Source: Haemonchus contortus (taxonomy: Eukaryota; Nematoda; Chromadorea; Rhabditida; Trichostrongylidae). From it: a stretch of DNA of 64,000 bases. Of the stretch, positions 37,071-48,183 are shown one piece after another; the stretch's first letter is position 1; every line of letters starts with the position of its first letter. A program made the position numbers and the translations under genes. The DNA is taken from assembly GCA_000469685.2 (NCBI GenBank), contig LS997566.1, forward strand, positions 6,182,491 to 6,246,490. Direction: 5' to 3'. The notes beneath the pieces are model-generated. The model was not told the origin of the DNA, did not search any database, and saw only the letters and a list, made by a program, of their open reading frames with translations.

Positions 37071-37926
37071 ATAAAGGTGTTTTCGTACAGCCTCAGCCAA
37101 GATGATATAACTCTTGATTCGGTCAACGTTTCGGCATTGTCGCCTTCGTCAGGACCTGGAAAAGGTTGTCCACAGGTCATCATCTCTATTTCCGAGGTGG
37201 GTTCGCAGTTGTGGCTTACGAGACCCTTTTAGATATTAACCCTTTGACGACAATGGCACCCACCTGTGGGTGCCGGAGAACGTCCGTTGCGCGTGTCCGT
37301 CGAAAGTAGGTCACCCCGCCCACTTCGCGCGCGGCGTATCACACTGAGGTCTCGAGATGACATTACAGTACCACCAAGTGTTATTGGAACAAATGATTTG
37401 CATTTGTCTGTGTTATCTTCTTCTTGAACTGACTGCCGTGGACCAAACGCAAAGCGTATGCCTCAGTGACAATTGCGACGTCTGTCAAATATCGCGGGCC
37501 GACTCGCCGCGTGCGACGGCTGCGGCGTGACCTAGTTTCGACGGACACGCGCAACGAAGCGCATCCGTGGGTGCCACTATGACTGGCACAAGGGACTTTG
37601 GCACCCGATTCCGGGAGCCACCATACATTCTTGTTTTTTACCAATTGCTGAATTCAGTAAGCCATGGAAAGAATTTTTGTCCTGGGAGAGTGCCACCCAC
37701 CGGTGGACGCCAGTCGTGCGCGAAAGGAGGAGATCGTGGTCCCATGGGCGTGTCGCGTCGAAATCCGCATTGTCGTCAAAGGGTTAACCAAACTGAAGTC
37801 TGAAATGATGCTCGATCTGGACGAATCTTAAATATTTTTTGGCTTCCAGGTCCTGACGACAATGCCGAAACATTGGCCGAATACAGCTATATCAACTTGG
37901 CTGAGGCTTCACAAAAACACCTTTAT
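37071..37926. mobile_element. ~855-bp element with ~80-90-bp terminal inverted repeats (outer element)
   Basis: The left arm (37071 to about 37160) and right arm (about 37846 to 37926) are inverted copies. Shared blocks are ATAAAGGTGTTTT, GCCTCAGCCAAG and CGGCATTGTCG, and both end in TCAGGACCTGGA. There is no transposase frame, so it is non-autonomous. A second inverted-repeat element (37240-37783) is inserted inside. The innermost part of the left arm on the minus strand carries a hammerhead-like CTGACGA ... GAAAC core. Superfamily unknown. Confidence 0.75.
37240..37783. mobile_element. piggyBac-like MITE flanked by TTAA (inner element)
   Basis: It starts CCCTTTGACGACAATG and ends with the exact inverse CATTGTCGTCAAAGGG. 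TTAA lies immediately outside on both sides (37236-37239 and 37784-37787). TTAA target duplication with CCC..GGG termini is the piggyBac hallmark. At 544 bp without a transposase frame it would be non-autonomous. Subterminal GCACCCACCTGTGGGTGC and a similar inverted GTGCCACCCACCGGTGG strengthen the symmetry. Confidence 0.75.
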
Positions 37927-38881
37927 ACCGAGATTCATATCATGCCAAGATTCATCAAAAAACGATCATGGTCACTTCTGAAAACTGACAATTTGATAAA
38001 AAAAGATGCGATCCTGTGGTCCGCTCCCTTAATAGACACTACGGTCACACCCGGATCGATCCTCTTTGTAAACATGACTACCGAAGAGACATTGAGAATA
38101 AATCAATTTTATTGACATAAATAAATGAAACATAGCTATCAGCTAATCTTTTGCACTCGCAAAATGTCTGAAATCAAGAGCTCTTGCTCGATTCAGGAGT
38201 ATCCAATAGAAAAAAAAAACAGGAATTCCAAAAAATGCACACTTTTGTGACAGCAGTTTAAAGCTTAGCAATTGAACATTCAAGTAAACGCAGTATGAAT
38301 GAGGTTAATAGATGAACCTGGCCAAGGTTATTGAAAAATATATACAATTGCAAAGAGAAATAAAACGTGAGAAATTTGAAAGTACTAAAAACCGTACAAG
38401 TAAGACCTACTCAGCGTTTCCATAGGCAAGAAACGCAAATGTTTAAAAAACGCATGTAAAAATCGTCATCGATCAGATCTCATAACTTCAGAACATCACC
38501 CTTTGACGTTCGCGATTGACAGGCTAAAAAAAATAATTCGGACAGTAGAAAATTGAACAACATTTAAACATGAAAGGCGAAATATCAGAAAACAAAGCAC
38601 CATAGGTTCACAGGAAAGCGTTTACAACGACATAAATTGTCCGCACATGAACACAAGACGTGAGAGAAGGGAGATTCGATTTGAACATGAATAGACACTG
38701 AGGAATGTGAGGCGATTCATTAAAATGTAACATCAACGAAGGCGATCAGTACCGTGGGGAAAAAGATACAGAGGATAGTTTAACGTCTCTGATAGTCACA
38801 TAGGGAGACAGGAAGCTCGACGGTACAGTCAAATCAGGTGCCACATAATGGTAGACATTGAAACGTTACTGGCTACCTGCC
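37927..38881. other. intergenic or pmp-3 3' flank, nothing recognised
   Basis: An 80-codon plus-strand frame at 37873-38115 starts inside the inverted-repeat arm and has no known relatives. The right part will include the pmp-3 3' UTR. Confidence 0.35.
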
Positions 38882-41800
38882 CTACATTGAGAGTACACCA
38901 TCATTACCCATGATACTGGCAGCTCGGCTAGCAATCGAAGCTGTATCGATGTCGAACATCGACCATTCGCCTCTTCCCAGGAGTCTTAACTCCATGTCAT
39001 GGAATTGCTTCAGCGAAAATCGATGCCCAACCGATACATATGTTATGTTTTCCTGAAAAACGTTTTAAATTATGACAAAAAAGAAAGTTCTCGAAAGAAA
39101 AGCTACCAATCGAAGTCTCAGGCTTCACAAAAAAGGTATTTCTCAAATTAAAGGAAGAAAAACGGAACGATAAAGTCAATGTCACTGGTGCGACGTCATC
39201 GACTTCCAATTGAAAGTACGATCTAATCACTGACCTCTTGTAACTTTCTATACAACTGCATTTCTAATTCAAATCCAATTGCACTTGTAGCTTCATCAAG
39301 AAAAACAATACGAGGTTTAGTATAGAACACCCGTGCGAGTGACAGCCGTTGCAATTCACCAGGTGAAAGGGCTTCGTTCCTAGGAGTCAGAGCCATTTTA
39401 TACTAATATCTAAAACTCAATAAAACATATTTTTGTAACAGTTACTGCTTCCCTTACCAGTCCCAATCCACGGGCGAATCGAAACCCTGACACCTCTCCA
39501 TTAAGTGTTCCATTTTCACCCACTCAAGGATTTCCGATAACCGTGCCAGATCTGAAAACCAGAGTTAATCTGACCAATAAAGAAAAGCAGGCTTCTACAG
39601 GAGCTGTATAGTATCAAATCATGATTACATATACATTGCTCTGATTGAAAGTGATCATCTTGGCATTCTTCTGACCACTAACGAATCGATAGAAATCACC
39701 TTTTTCCACAGGAAGAGCTTTCAGAGGATAAACAAGCTGCTGCCGTAGAGTGATACCTCCGGATGGGAAGTATGCTTTCTGAGGTACGAACAACAAGTTT
39801 TGCGGCCGTGGACGCCAGTGACGATCTACCTTACCTATAATAAGTAAAAGTACGATACAGTCAAAGAAAATGATTACAACGTTTCTCAGGCCCTTTTTGA
39901 AGTGTCGATGTGCTCGACTTTCTATCAGGATCACAATGACATCTGTATATACATGTGCACTGTGTACGTTATGCACTCACATAAATAATCTCTAGTGAAC
40001 AAAGATACGTTTTCAGCCTCCCTTTTCCTCCGACTCCCTCCTCCCTGCCCAATGAACCCATTATCAAGTAACTGACGTAAAGGAGTGAGAAATTGGAATG
40101 CTCGATAAAGGACAATACTCCTCGAAAGTAGTGCACTAGCAAATCCTCGATGGGCCCCAACAAACGCCCCCGCCCAAGGGCCACAACCAAAACCTTGATT
40201 GCAGTTCGTCTCAATTCAGTTTCCAAATAGTGCTACCGGTCATAAAAATGGGGCGACAAGTGGAGATGTGTCCCAACTACATATTTTGCTCAGTGCAAAA
40301 GTTAAAAATTGGGAAAGGTATATTTAAAGTGGCATTATCATTACGACACTGGGAAACTGTTCTGCAGTACTTACCAGATACATTGTTCCATAATCCTGCA
40401 AACATTCTCAGCAGTGACGTCTTTCCAGCACCACTATCACCCGTGATCAAAACATTTTGACCTTGGATTAGCTGCAGTGATAAGCCTGAAACCAAATGAA
40501 TTTGCTGAAAACTGACTGACCACTGGGTCTCTCAGTGGATTGTGGAAACTCATAAAAATCATACAAATCAAATATTCTGCCTAATACCCAGAAACCACTG
40601 CAAATTAAGAAAAATTCAATCAATAGCTGACAACAACTTTTGGGAAAAAAGTTACGTACTGGCAATGATAAAGTTCTGGGCATCATTAGGAGGAGCGAGT
40701 GATGCTGAATCAATTGTCATCGCAACACCGTCGTCCGTCCATTCCTCATCACGATCGGACTTGTTGCCTTTAAATGCATAATTAAGGAGGGAACTGATTA
40801 TGGCACAATTACGAATTAGCTCACCCAGAAGGAATTGAGCTTCTTCTTCATCATCACAATCTCGTTCTAGCGAAAGCTGCTTTCCGTGAAGTTCCTCAAT
40901 CTGAATACCGTATCAAAATCATTTCGGATGTACAATGGTTGCAAAAAAAGACGCCAAAAACCAGATGGGAACCAGAATCAGGATGTTATGAATAATCAAG
41001 GTTCCTATTCCAAAAATAGCAATCGCAAACGGTGAACTAACCGTCCTTTTAGTGACAGTTTTCTCTTCATCATCTGTCCCTATGACAACGACACTCGATG
41101 GAACGGTGGAAGGAGGTCGATCCGTCTCAAGACAGTCTGAATGCAGGCGACGCAGTTCCTCCACAAGTTCAATGACCCTGAAACCCTCGCGAGATGAGAG
41201 AGCTAACTATAAACCTCATACGTTTCAAATACTTTTGGAAAGGAATTGCTGCTGAGTATTGCTGCCTGAGTGGCTTCCGCTGTAAGGGTCTATAATTAAG
41301 GTGCTGGACGCAAAATCTGCGGAGATTCGACATACATTGTATATTCCGCTGTGAAACAACCAAAAAAAGTCTTAAGTTTCGAGTTACAGCGATATTTGAA
41401 TACCTACTGCGCCTCATCGCAACAGCGGACCGTTTTTATTTGTAATCTTCTCTGAAATTTGAAGGGTGATTAGAGATGTGGAAATGAATAACCCACCTGT
41501 GAGTGACACCAGCTAGATCTCCAAGTTTCTCTGACAATGTGATCAGATTTGTAAAACTGTAGATCAGGTACAGGTAGAAAAACGCATTCTGAAAACAAAG
41601 TCTATGAACTAATTTAAAACGATGTCTAAATTTTTCCCAGTTTTGAACTTCAGAATTAGCGTTGATGATATGAGAACACTGTTATACTTGCTTTGTGCCC
41701 TTCAAAAACGAATTTTGCGAATGCCTAAAGGGTCTGCACATATGCACATCCCCGTGAGATTGAAAGAAGCCACAGGCAAGCAAAAGTTCATTCCGCTTCA

Positions 41801-44800
41801 TCATAGATATGACAGAACCTTTTCGTCTAGAGCCAGATGTTCAATGGAAGCAATTTGAAAACATGAAGAATTATTGCAATTTATATGGAGAAAGGAATTC
41901 GCAAAGGGTAAAGGATATCCCGAATGAAGCAGCAGTCGCTACAATGAAAGGTCAAATTTGATATGTAAGCGTACGGGTATCTCAATCTATTGAAAAGAAA
42001 AACAAAATGAGCACAAATATTAGCCTTCCAACCTTGGGTTTGTTATGTTCCCTCGAAAACCAACATTTACAAGAGTCTCGAGTGCGTGGCCCATTTCTCA
42101 TCACAATTTAAAATGTTCTTCAAACGATGTCCTCTGCTAGTCCTATCCATCCAAGAAGTTTTTAAACTTCAACTTGTGGGAAGTACTTCGCAATGAGTCC
42201 CATGATCGTCTGCGCCTAGTTTAAGTTGCAATCACGGCCAGAAAAGCTGTTCCTTTGCCCACACAAAATCGGCCTAATTCGTTAGATTCCAAAATATTGA
42301 TCAACCATAAAGAACAAATAAAAATTATTGGGTGGGTTGCTAAAAGTGCCGAAAGTCAGAAAAGAAGAATGACAGAGAGTTCAAAGCTCATTGTACTTGC
42401 ACTATCAATGGACATAAAGCCCAAAGTCTCATTGCACTTGCACTATCCATGGACTCACATCATAGTTAATTGAGCCTTTCATCACTTTGGCCGGCATCGG
42501 CTCGTTTTCGAAGAATTGTTGGTGAGAACAAAAACATTAAATTGCATGAGGCTGTACCAGTAAGTTCACTTTGCGAACAATTCACATTCACTGATCGAAC
42601 TGCTTATATTAAGCACAAAACAACCTCGCCCTGAACCAGAACCAACAATTTCCCCAAAACTCTGCTCCATGTGGAAAGACCTTGAAAATGAATAGTACCT
42701 CAGTTATTTTTCATTCAATAAGCACTGTACACCACATTGTTGCTACCACAAGTGCATGAAATTCACAATTCCTTTTCAGGCAGGCTGGGCGAAACCAGCC
42801 ACATATGAAAAACCCCTCATTGGGAAGGGAAAGCCGGGATGGCGGAACGCTCGCCTAACGAATTATTCCTATGGGACCCTGATGACCCTTGCGAAATGCT
42901 TTCGAAATCTATCCATCACATCGCAGACAACATAATACCACATCAATCTACATTGTGAGTCAGCTGAATAGGGAAATCCATAGTCAATTATTCAACATTC
43001 AATCGTTGATATGATATAGACAAGCAACTTGGCAGTCAATTAGTCTGCTTTTGAAGTCGATAAAACATTTTCCGCTTTGGTTCCCCCTGCAACAACCATG
43101 AATCAGTTGTTAGATTCTCATACAAGCCAACTGCTCGTTTACATTCATTAGCCCAATCGTCATCAACAACAAAGCCCTTCGCCTCCGTTTACCCCTTGCC
43201 GCTAAACAGGTCTAACTTATAACGCAACTAATCGAACGACAATTTACAACTAAATACAACGGCAAGATAAAATTACCCCAATTGGATTCCCCAACCGGGT
43301 GGAAGCCAGATTGGAACAAACGATTTCTTCAAGTATATGGCCATAACGGTAACTATTTAGTAGTAAGATGTGCAGGTTGTTCAAAAAACTATTCTGATTC
43401 TTCCAACTTTTCCAATCATCCCATCTTTTCATTTTTGGGTGCAACCTTTTTTTTGGCTCCAACCTCATTTTTTCATTTTTGGCTCCTCTTGCAGAACACA
43501 ATTAGAACTTTGAACCTGAGAATAGTGCAATTAAGAAAAAGCAAGGATAATAGCCAAGATAATTTTGTCAGTAAAGCAAGTGTAACTTCAAAAAACAGAA
43601 CACAAGGTGATACAAGAAAATAAGAGACGTAACCATGAGCACGGTACTACTCGGAACGATCACGCCACATGAGTTCGATAAGACCCAACACTTTTTGCGT
43701 TTTTGCTTTGAAGCCACCTCTCAACTCATCAGTGGATGTGAAACTCCCCTTGATTGCTGGTAACTGATGGGTGGAGGACTTTCAGGAAGCCAGATCATAA
43801 TCCTGAGAGAGGGAAACGTAATCAATCTAGTAGTATAGATCGTCGGAAAGTCAGGAAAAAGAAACTTCCCATCAAGAAATAATTATTCAAGAAACGATTT
43901 CGAAAAAAAAATCTGCTTATGATGTTCAGTACTGGCATATGTATGAGGAAAAAAAAGGCGATTCTGAAGGATAAAGAAAATACCCACCCACATTCATAAA
44001 CACCAAAAGCATGACGTGGATATTATTGAAAAATTACTCACCATAGAGACCATTCCATTGATCTCGGTGCCTGATAATGAATCATATGCATGAGTCATGA
44101 ATATTGGAATTCCGATGATCAAATATGAAAGCGTGCCACCGAAATAGTCAAACATGTTCGTTACGATCCCAAGCACAAAACGCCATTCAACAAGTTTCCT
44201 CTAAAACAATAAGAAAGGATTTCTAAGCAATTTCCAGATGATCAAAGATCTGAACCATACCTTTACTTTCAACAAAGCTTTTAATTTTTGATTGGTCATG
44301 ATGTTTTCAATAAGACCTGATTGGTAGAATGCAATCGACTCCACATTTGACCTCACCTCCATATGTCGTTGTCTGGAATTCAAGATGTTACAGGATGAGT
44401 ACAACTACAGACAAACTTAAATCTGACTTACCGGAAGTCGCCCTCTTTCCTTTCTGTTTCATTGACTAGACCAACAAGAGGAGCGATTAGATAACGATTC
44501 ACCAAAGTAACAAATGTAAAATATACGTAAATTGTGAATGGTCCCAGCCATCCAGAACTAAATCAATTGAATTTACGAGGCAAAAGGAAGAAGACCTTTG
44601 GAAACAAACCTTATCCAAGTTAAATAGGAGTAATACAAAATTATGAATGGGGCAGTAATGACTGGAGCTAACAGATCACAGGCTAAGACTTGCGTTGTCT
44701 TCTCTATGTCTTGGGTAAGTCGCTGATCACTAAAAAAACAAGGTAGTTGAGCCAGAAAAGCTATCATGAACTATCAAAAGTAATTCAAACTATGTCTCAC

Positions 44801-46217
44801 ATGTTGTCCAAATTTTCACAAAATGAATTCAGCTTGTAAAAAGCTCTTCGCTTGAAGTACAATCTATGTAACGTATAGCTACAAATCTCCCGGCACTTAA
44901 TCGCGAGAATAGACGTAAAATATTTGATGGACGCTAACGACTGCAATAAATTGGCTTTCTGAGAAAAAGATATGTTCATGAGAAGATGTCCCAAAAAACC
45001 TACCAGAGACTTTGCTATCACAATGACACCGGCTTTTGCACATAACAGATGGAATGCAGACAGGTCTCTGTTCCCAAGAACCACATAGAATTGACTCGGC
45101 AGTACACCAACAAAATACGTGGCCACTTGATCTAAAACAACTATCGAATGAAACCCTTAAAAAGACGTAGACGTCAATGGAAACTATAGGCAACTACGAC
45201 GATGTCGGTGTATAACAAATTATTTTTGGTCCTTTTTCGTCCGAAAAACTCACTTATAGGGCTAATGACGTTGATGGTTTTGTTTATGAATGACACTTTT
45301 TCATACATACGTCATTTGGTGTCAGATTACTTGTCACCCATGCCCCTCTAACGAACACCTTGACTATAGTTCACGCCACTACTTTTCACATCAACCTCGT
45401 TGAAATCTTCATAAAAAAGTTTTTCAACGCCCTGCAACGATTACCACACGTCATACAGTACTTTTCGAAGCTGTACCAAAGGATTGGGATTCGGCTTATG
45501 TCTAAGCATACAGGTACTCACTATCTGACTATCTTCATCTAAGGAGAACTGCTGCCGACTACGTGTTCTTGCTTACTCCAATGAGAATACCGTACTTCTA
45601 CAAAAGAAACCCCTTCTTAAAACAACCTTGCAAGCCACTAAGGTCCCATTGAGAAGATATGAAAGTGCAATAGAGTCAAACGGAGACTCTTGAAAAACTA
45701 AAAGAAGGACAACAATTTGCCAACCAGCCCCCGAACGCCGCCAGAGCCTTATCCTTCCCGAAAACCGCCCCGAATACGACTCCTATGATGTCCATGACTA
45801 CAAAAAATCAGTATTGATTAAGTTTTAAAAAGAAATTTGAGCGCTTCAAATTCTCATTATCTTGCACATTGTTCGGTGCAAAGCTGCATAAGAGAAAATC
45901 AAAGTTATATTGTTTTCATTTACATAAATTATCATATAATCTAGGCTAATTTATAGCGAGTTATTCAAAGTTGGTCTTATCTTAGTACGGTGCACCTTGC
46001 AGAATGCAGAGAAAGAAATGAGAGCTTAACCAAAGCAAAAACAAGTCATTTTCCCCATGCTGATAAGGAATGTTTCAGAGTTCTTACCAGTGAAGGACGT
46101 AAAGAGTACCACCAGTGCAATCCAAACTGTCCTTGATCGACGGTTGAGGGGAAACAGAAGCTTCAAAAGAGTACCTAGTCGGCGAAAGAATAACATATCC
46201 AAGGACAGTGTCCCCAT
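38882..46217 (-). CDS. pmp-3: ABCD4-type half ABC transporter (pmp-3-like)
   Basis: An organelle-membrane half transporter of ABC subfamily D; vertebrate ABCD4 works in lysosomal cobalamin export. Sixteen minus-strand exons: 46088-46217, 45004-45131, 44801-44958, 44610-44729, 44432-44557, 44261-44372, 44042-44200, 41497-41588, 41042-41177, 40825-40900, 40660-40767, 40375-40485, 39700-39834, 39458-39551, 39235-39379 and 38882-39052. They give 666 residues. The membrane part has [64 protein letters not shown] and [18 protein letters not shown]. The nucleotide-binding domain is intact: Walker [10 protein letters not shown] (464-472), FVPQKAYFP, signature LSPGELQR (566-573), Walker B IVFLDEA (586-592) and H-loop VSVGHR (616-621). 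An acidic linker joins the domains. The 57-base intron 40768-40824 is in frame and may be retained. Vicinity to rfc-1 matches my recollection of C. elegans pmp-3; pmp-5 is the alternative paralogue. Confidence 0.9.
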
Positions 46218-46245
46218 TCCGAGTGATGTAGATTTAATTAAAAAG
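46218..46245 (-). promoter_or_regulatory. candidate trans-spliced 5' UTR of pmp-3
   Basis: On the minus strand GCTTTCAG ends at 46246, 28 bases before the ATG at 46217. It fits a spliced-leader acceptor followed by a short UTR. Inferred only. Confidence 0.35.
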
Positions 46246-48183
46246 CTGAAAGCTATACCACTGTGATATTTCAGAAGCGAATACATAGCGATGGCGATGA
46301 CGCTAGTCAATGCGGAGCACAAGTTGACAATTGTGCATGAATACAAGACACAGCGAGGGGGGGACAGATGACAAGTGCAAAAGGGCAGGGCATGGAAGAG
46401 ACTCAGTAACGGAAGGAGATGAGAAAGAAATGGAGACCAGCGATTGCGAACGAGATTTGGGTCCAGAAAACAGAATCATGGAGCCTGGCATAAAATCCAG
46501 AAAGCTCAACCTAATTTCAGCTAACCGAGAAAAGCTCTCTTCGAGTACGAGTCGAACTTTACCATCAGAACTTTATCATTACTTTCCACTCTGAGGGAGA
46601 AATTTAGCTACAGATAAGTTGATGGACAAAATATTATTGTATTAAACAGCAAGCATACATCGAATCCCCTCGCCAACGGACAAGAGTGTTCGGGACGGTT
46701 CAATCGAGAGCTCTCTCATAGCCTCAGTTTCGACAGGGTTCAATTTCGCCATCAACTCCAACTCTATGCCAGGCAGTCGCAAATCGAGACGACATAATGA
46801 GAATTTTTGAGCTTGACAAGATTTCTTATTCAACAACTTCGATTCGAAAATAGATTCCGCGCTTCTCTGATAGAAGTTCATTAAAATAACAAGACAGGAA
46901 TAAACTTTCGAAAATTTCCAAGCAAAGGGAAGAGAATTACGAATTTCTTTGAAAACTTCCTTAAAAGTAAAGAGAATTATGCTCAATGAAGTGCAGTAAA
47001 AATACAACAGAAAAGAATGGATAATGAGAGTAATCCGTTGAGAGGTTACAGCAGATCATGCGAGAATTTCCAAAGGCGATAGAACAAAATGTAAGACAAA
47101 AAGGAAAGCAAACCCTTAACGTATAATAGAAACTAATGACACATTATAAAAACTGGAACAATTTTCCCTTTTGACGTTGGTTTCCTAGAGCTTACAATGA
47201 CGCAATATAAAAAGTATGTATGAGGAAAAGTAAAGAAACGTAAGGCAAAAATGCTTTCGAAATAAAGGAATAAAGTATAAAAGTTAATTAAACAAAGTGA
47301 TTAAGTGAAATCAGAAGCCCGTGTCTGAGAACAAAAGTAACCCAAAAGGTCAGACTAAAGAATAGTCAATCGATAGTCATGCACTTGCTGGTAAGTGTGA
47401 TAAGCAAGTCAAGCAAAGATAAACAACGACAGCTGCGGAAAACAAAAGCTGACATGCGACACGATTATGAAGCACTAGGTGCCAGGAATGCACGTTGTTG
47501 TTTGTCTTGTTGTCGGACGTATATAGACACAATGACAAAGAAGAGTAATTAGACTACATTAAAAGTTTCTTTCGTCCAAAAAACAAATGTCTTACTTACG
47601 GTTTACTTTTTAGGGAAACTCGTCTTGGCCGAGTGCTTTAAACCACGCCCATCCCCGAAGATTCGCTTCACAGCCTTTGTTTCGACTACTGGTTGGCTAT
47701 AAGTAATTTGTTGCGAGCCTGAATGGATGGAAACCATTTTGAGAGCGAATAATAGTCCCAGTTTCTCATTTTCATACTTTCTTCCCCTCTCCCAGAGTCA
47801 GAACTAGTTAAGCGATAACTGGCGGAACACGTGAAAGGATTTTGATTAATCCAACCTCTCTAATTATTTCTTAAAATAGGCAGGTTTTTTGAGGAGGGGA
47901 GCCTGTTCACACCTGCCAGTGATAAGCTACATAAACTTCTTTTCAGGATAAACCAGTCCTTTTTCAGACACGAAAGGTTTCGGTAGCGCGTCTTTTTCTG
48001 ATAAATGTAGATATGTTTGTTCATTATCAAAGAGGCCATACTGAAGCGCCATAAATTTTCAGTTACCGTAATGGACGAGTTGTCTTGCGAATAGTACGTA
48101 TAAGGCGGCTATTCAAAATTCCGTCGCTCTCACCGGCTGAATACGACCATCTTTGACTTTGAGGGCTGTTCCTCTTTGTGAAA
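46246..48183. other. divergent intergenic region between pmp-3 and rfc-1
   Basis: About 1.9 kb that must contain both promoters. A 121-codon minus-strand open frame at 46642-47007, especially its last ~45 codons, looks somewhat protein-like but has no recognised relatives. No other structure was identified. Confidence 0.4.

Noticed and set aside
37873..38115. 80-codon plus-strand frame ending NQFY
   Set aside because: It starts inside the inverted-repeat arm of a mobile element, with no relatives and no splice context.
39380..39410. Alternative pmp-3 exon start at the TATTAG acceptor
   Set aside because: It leads to a stop within a few codons; CCTAG at 39380 gives [11 protein letters not shown], matching ABCD4.
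40486..40713. Minus-strand open frame with [17 protein letters not shown] in a pmp-3 intron
   Set aside because: Including it breaks the phase of the conserved [13 protein letters not shown] junction; not part of ABCD4.
43282..43623. 113-codon plus-strand open frame inside pmp-3 intron 7
   Set aside because: Antisense to the gene, low-complexity composition (Phe/Ser/Asn runs), no family resemblance.
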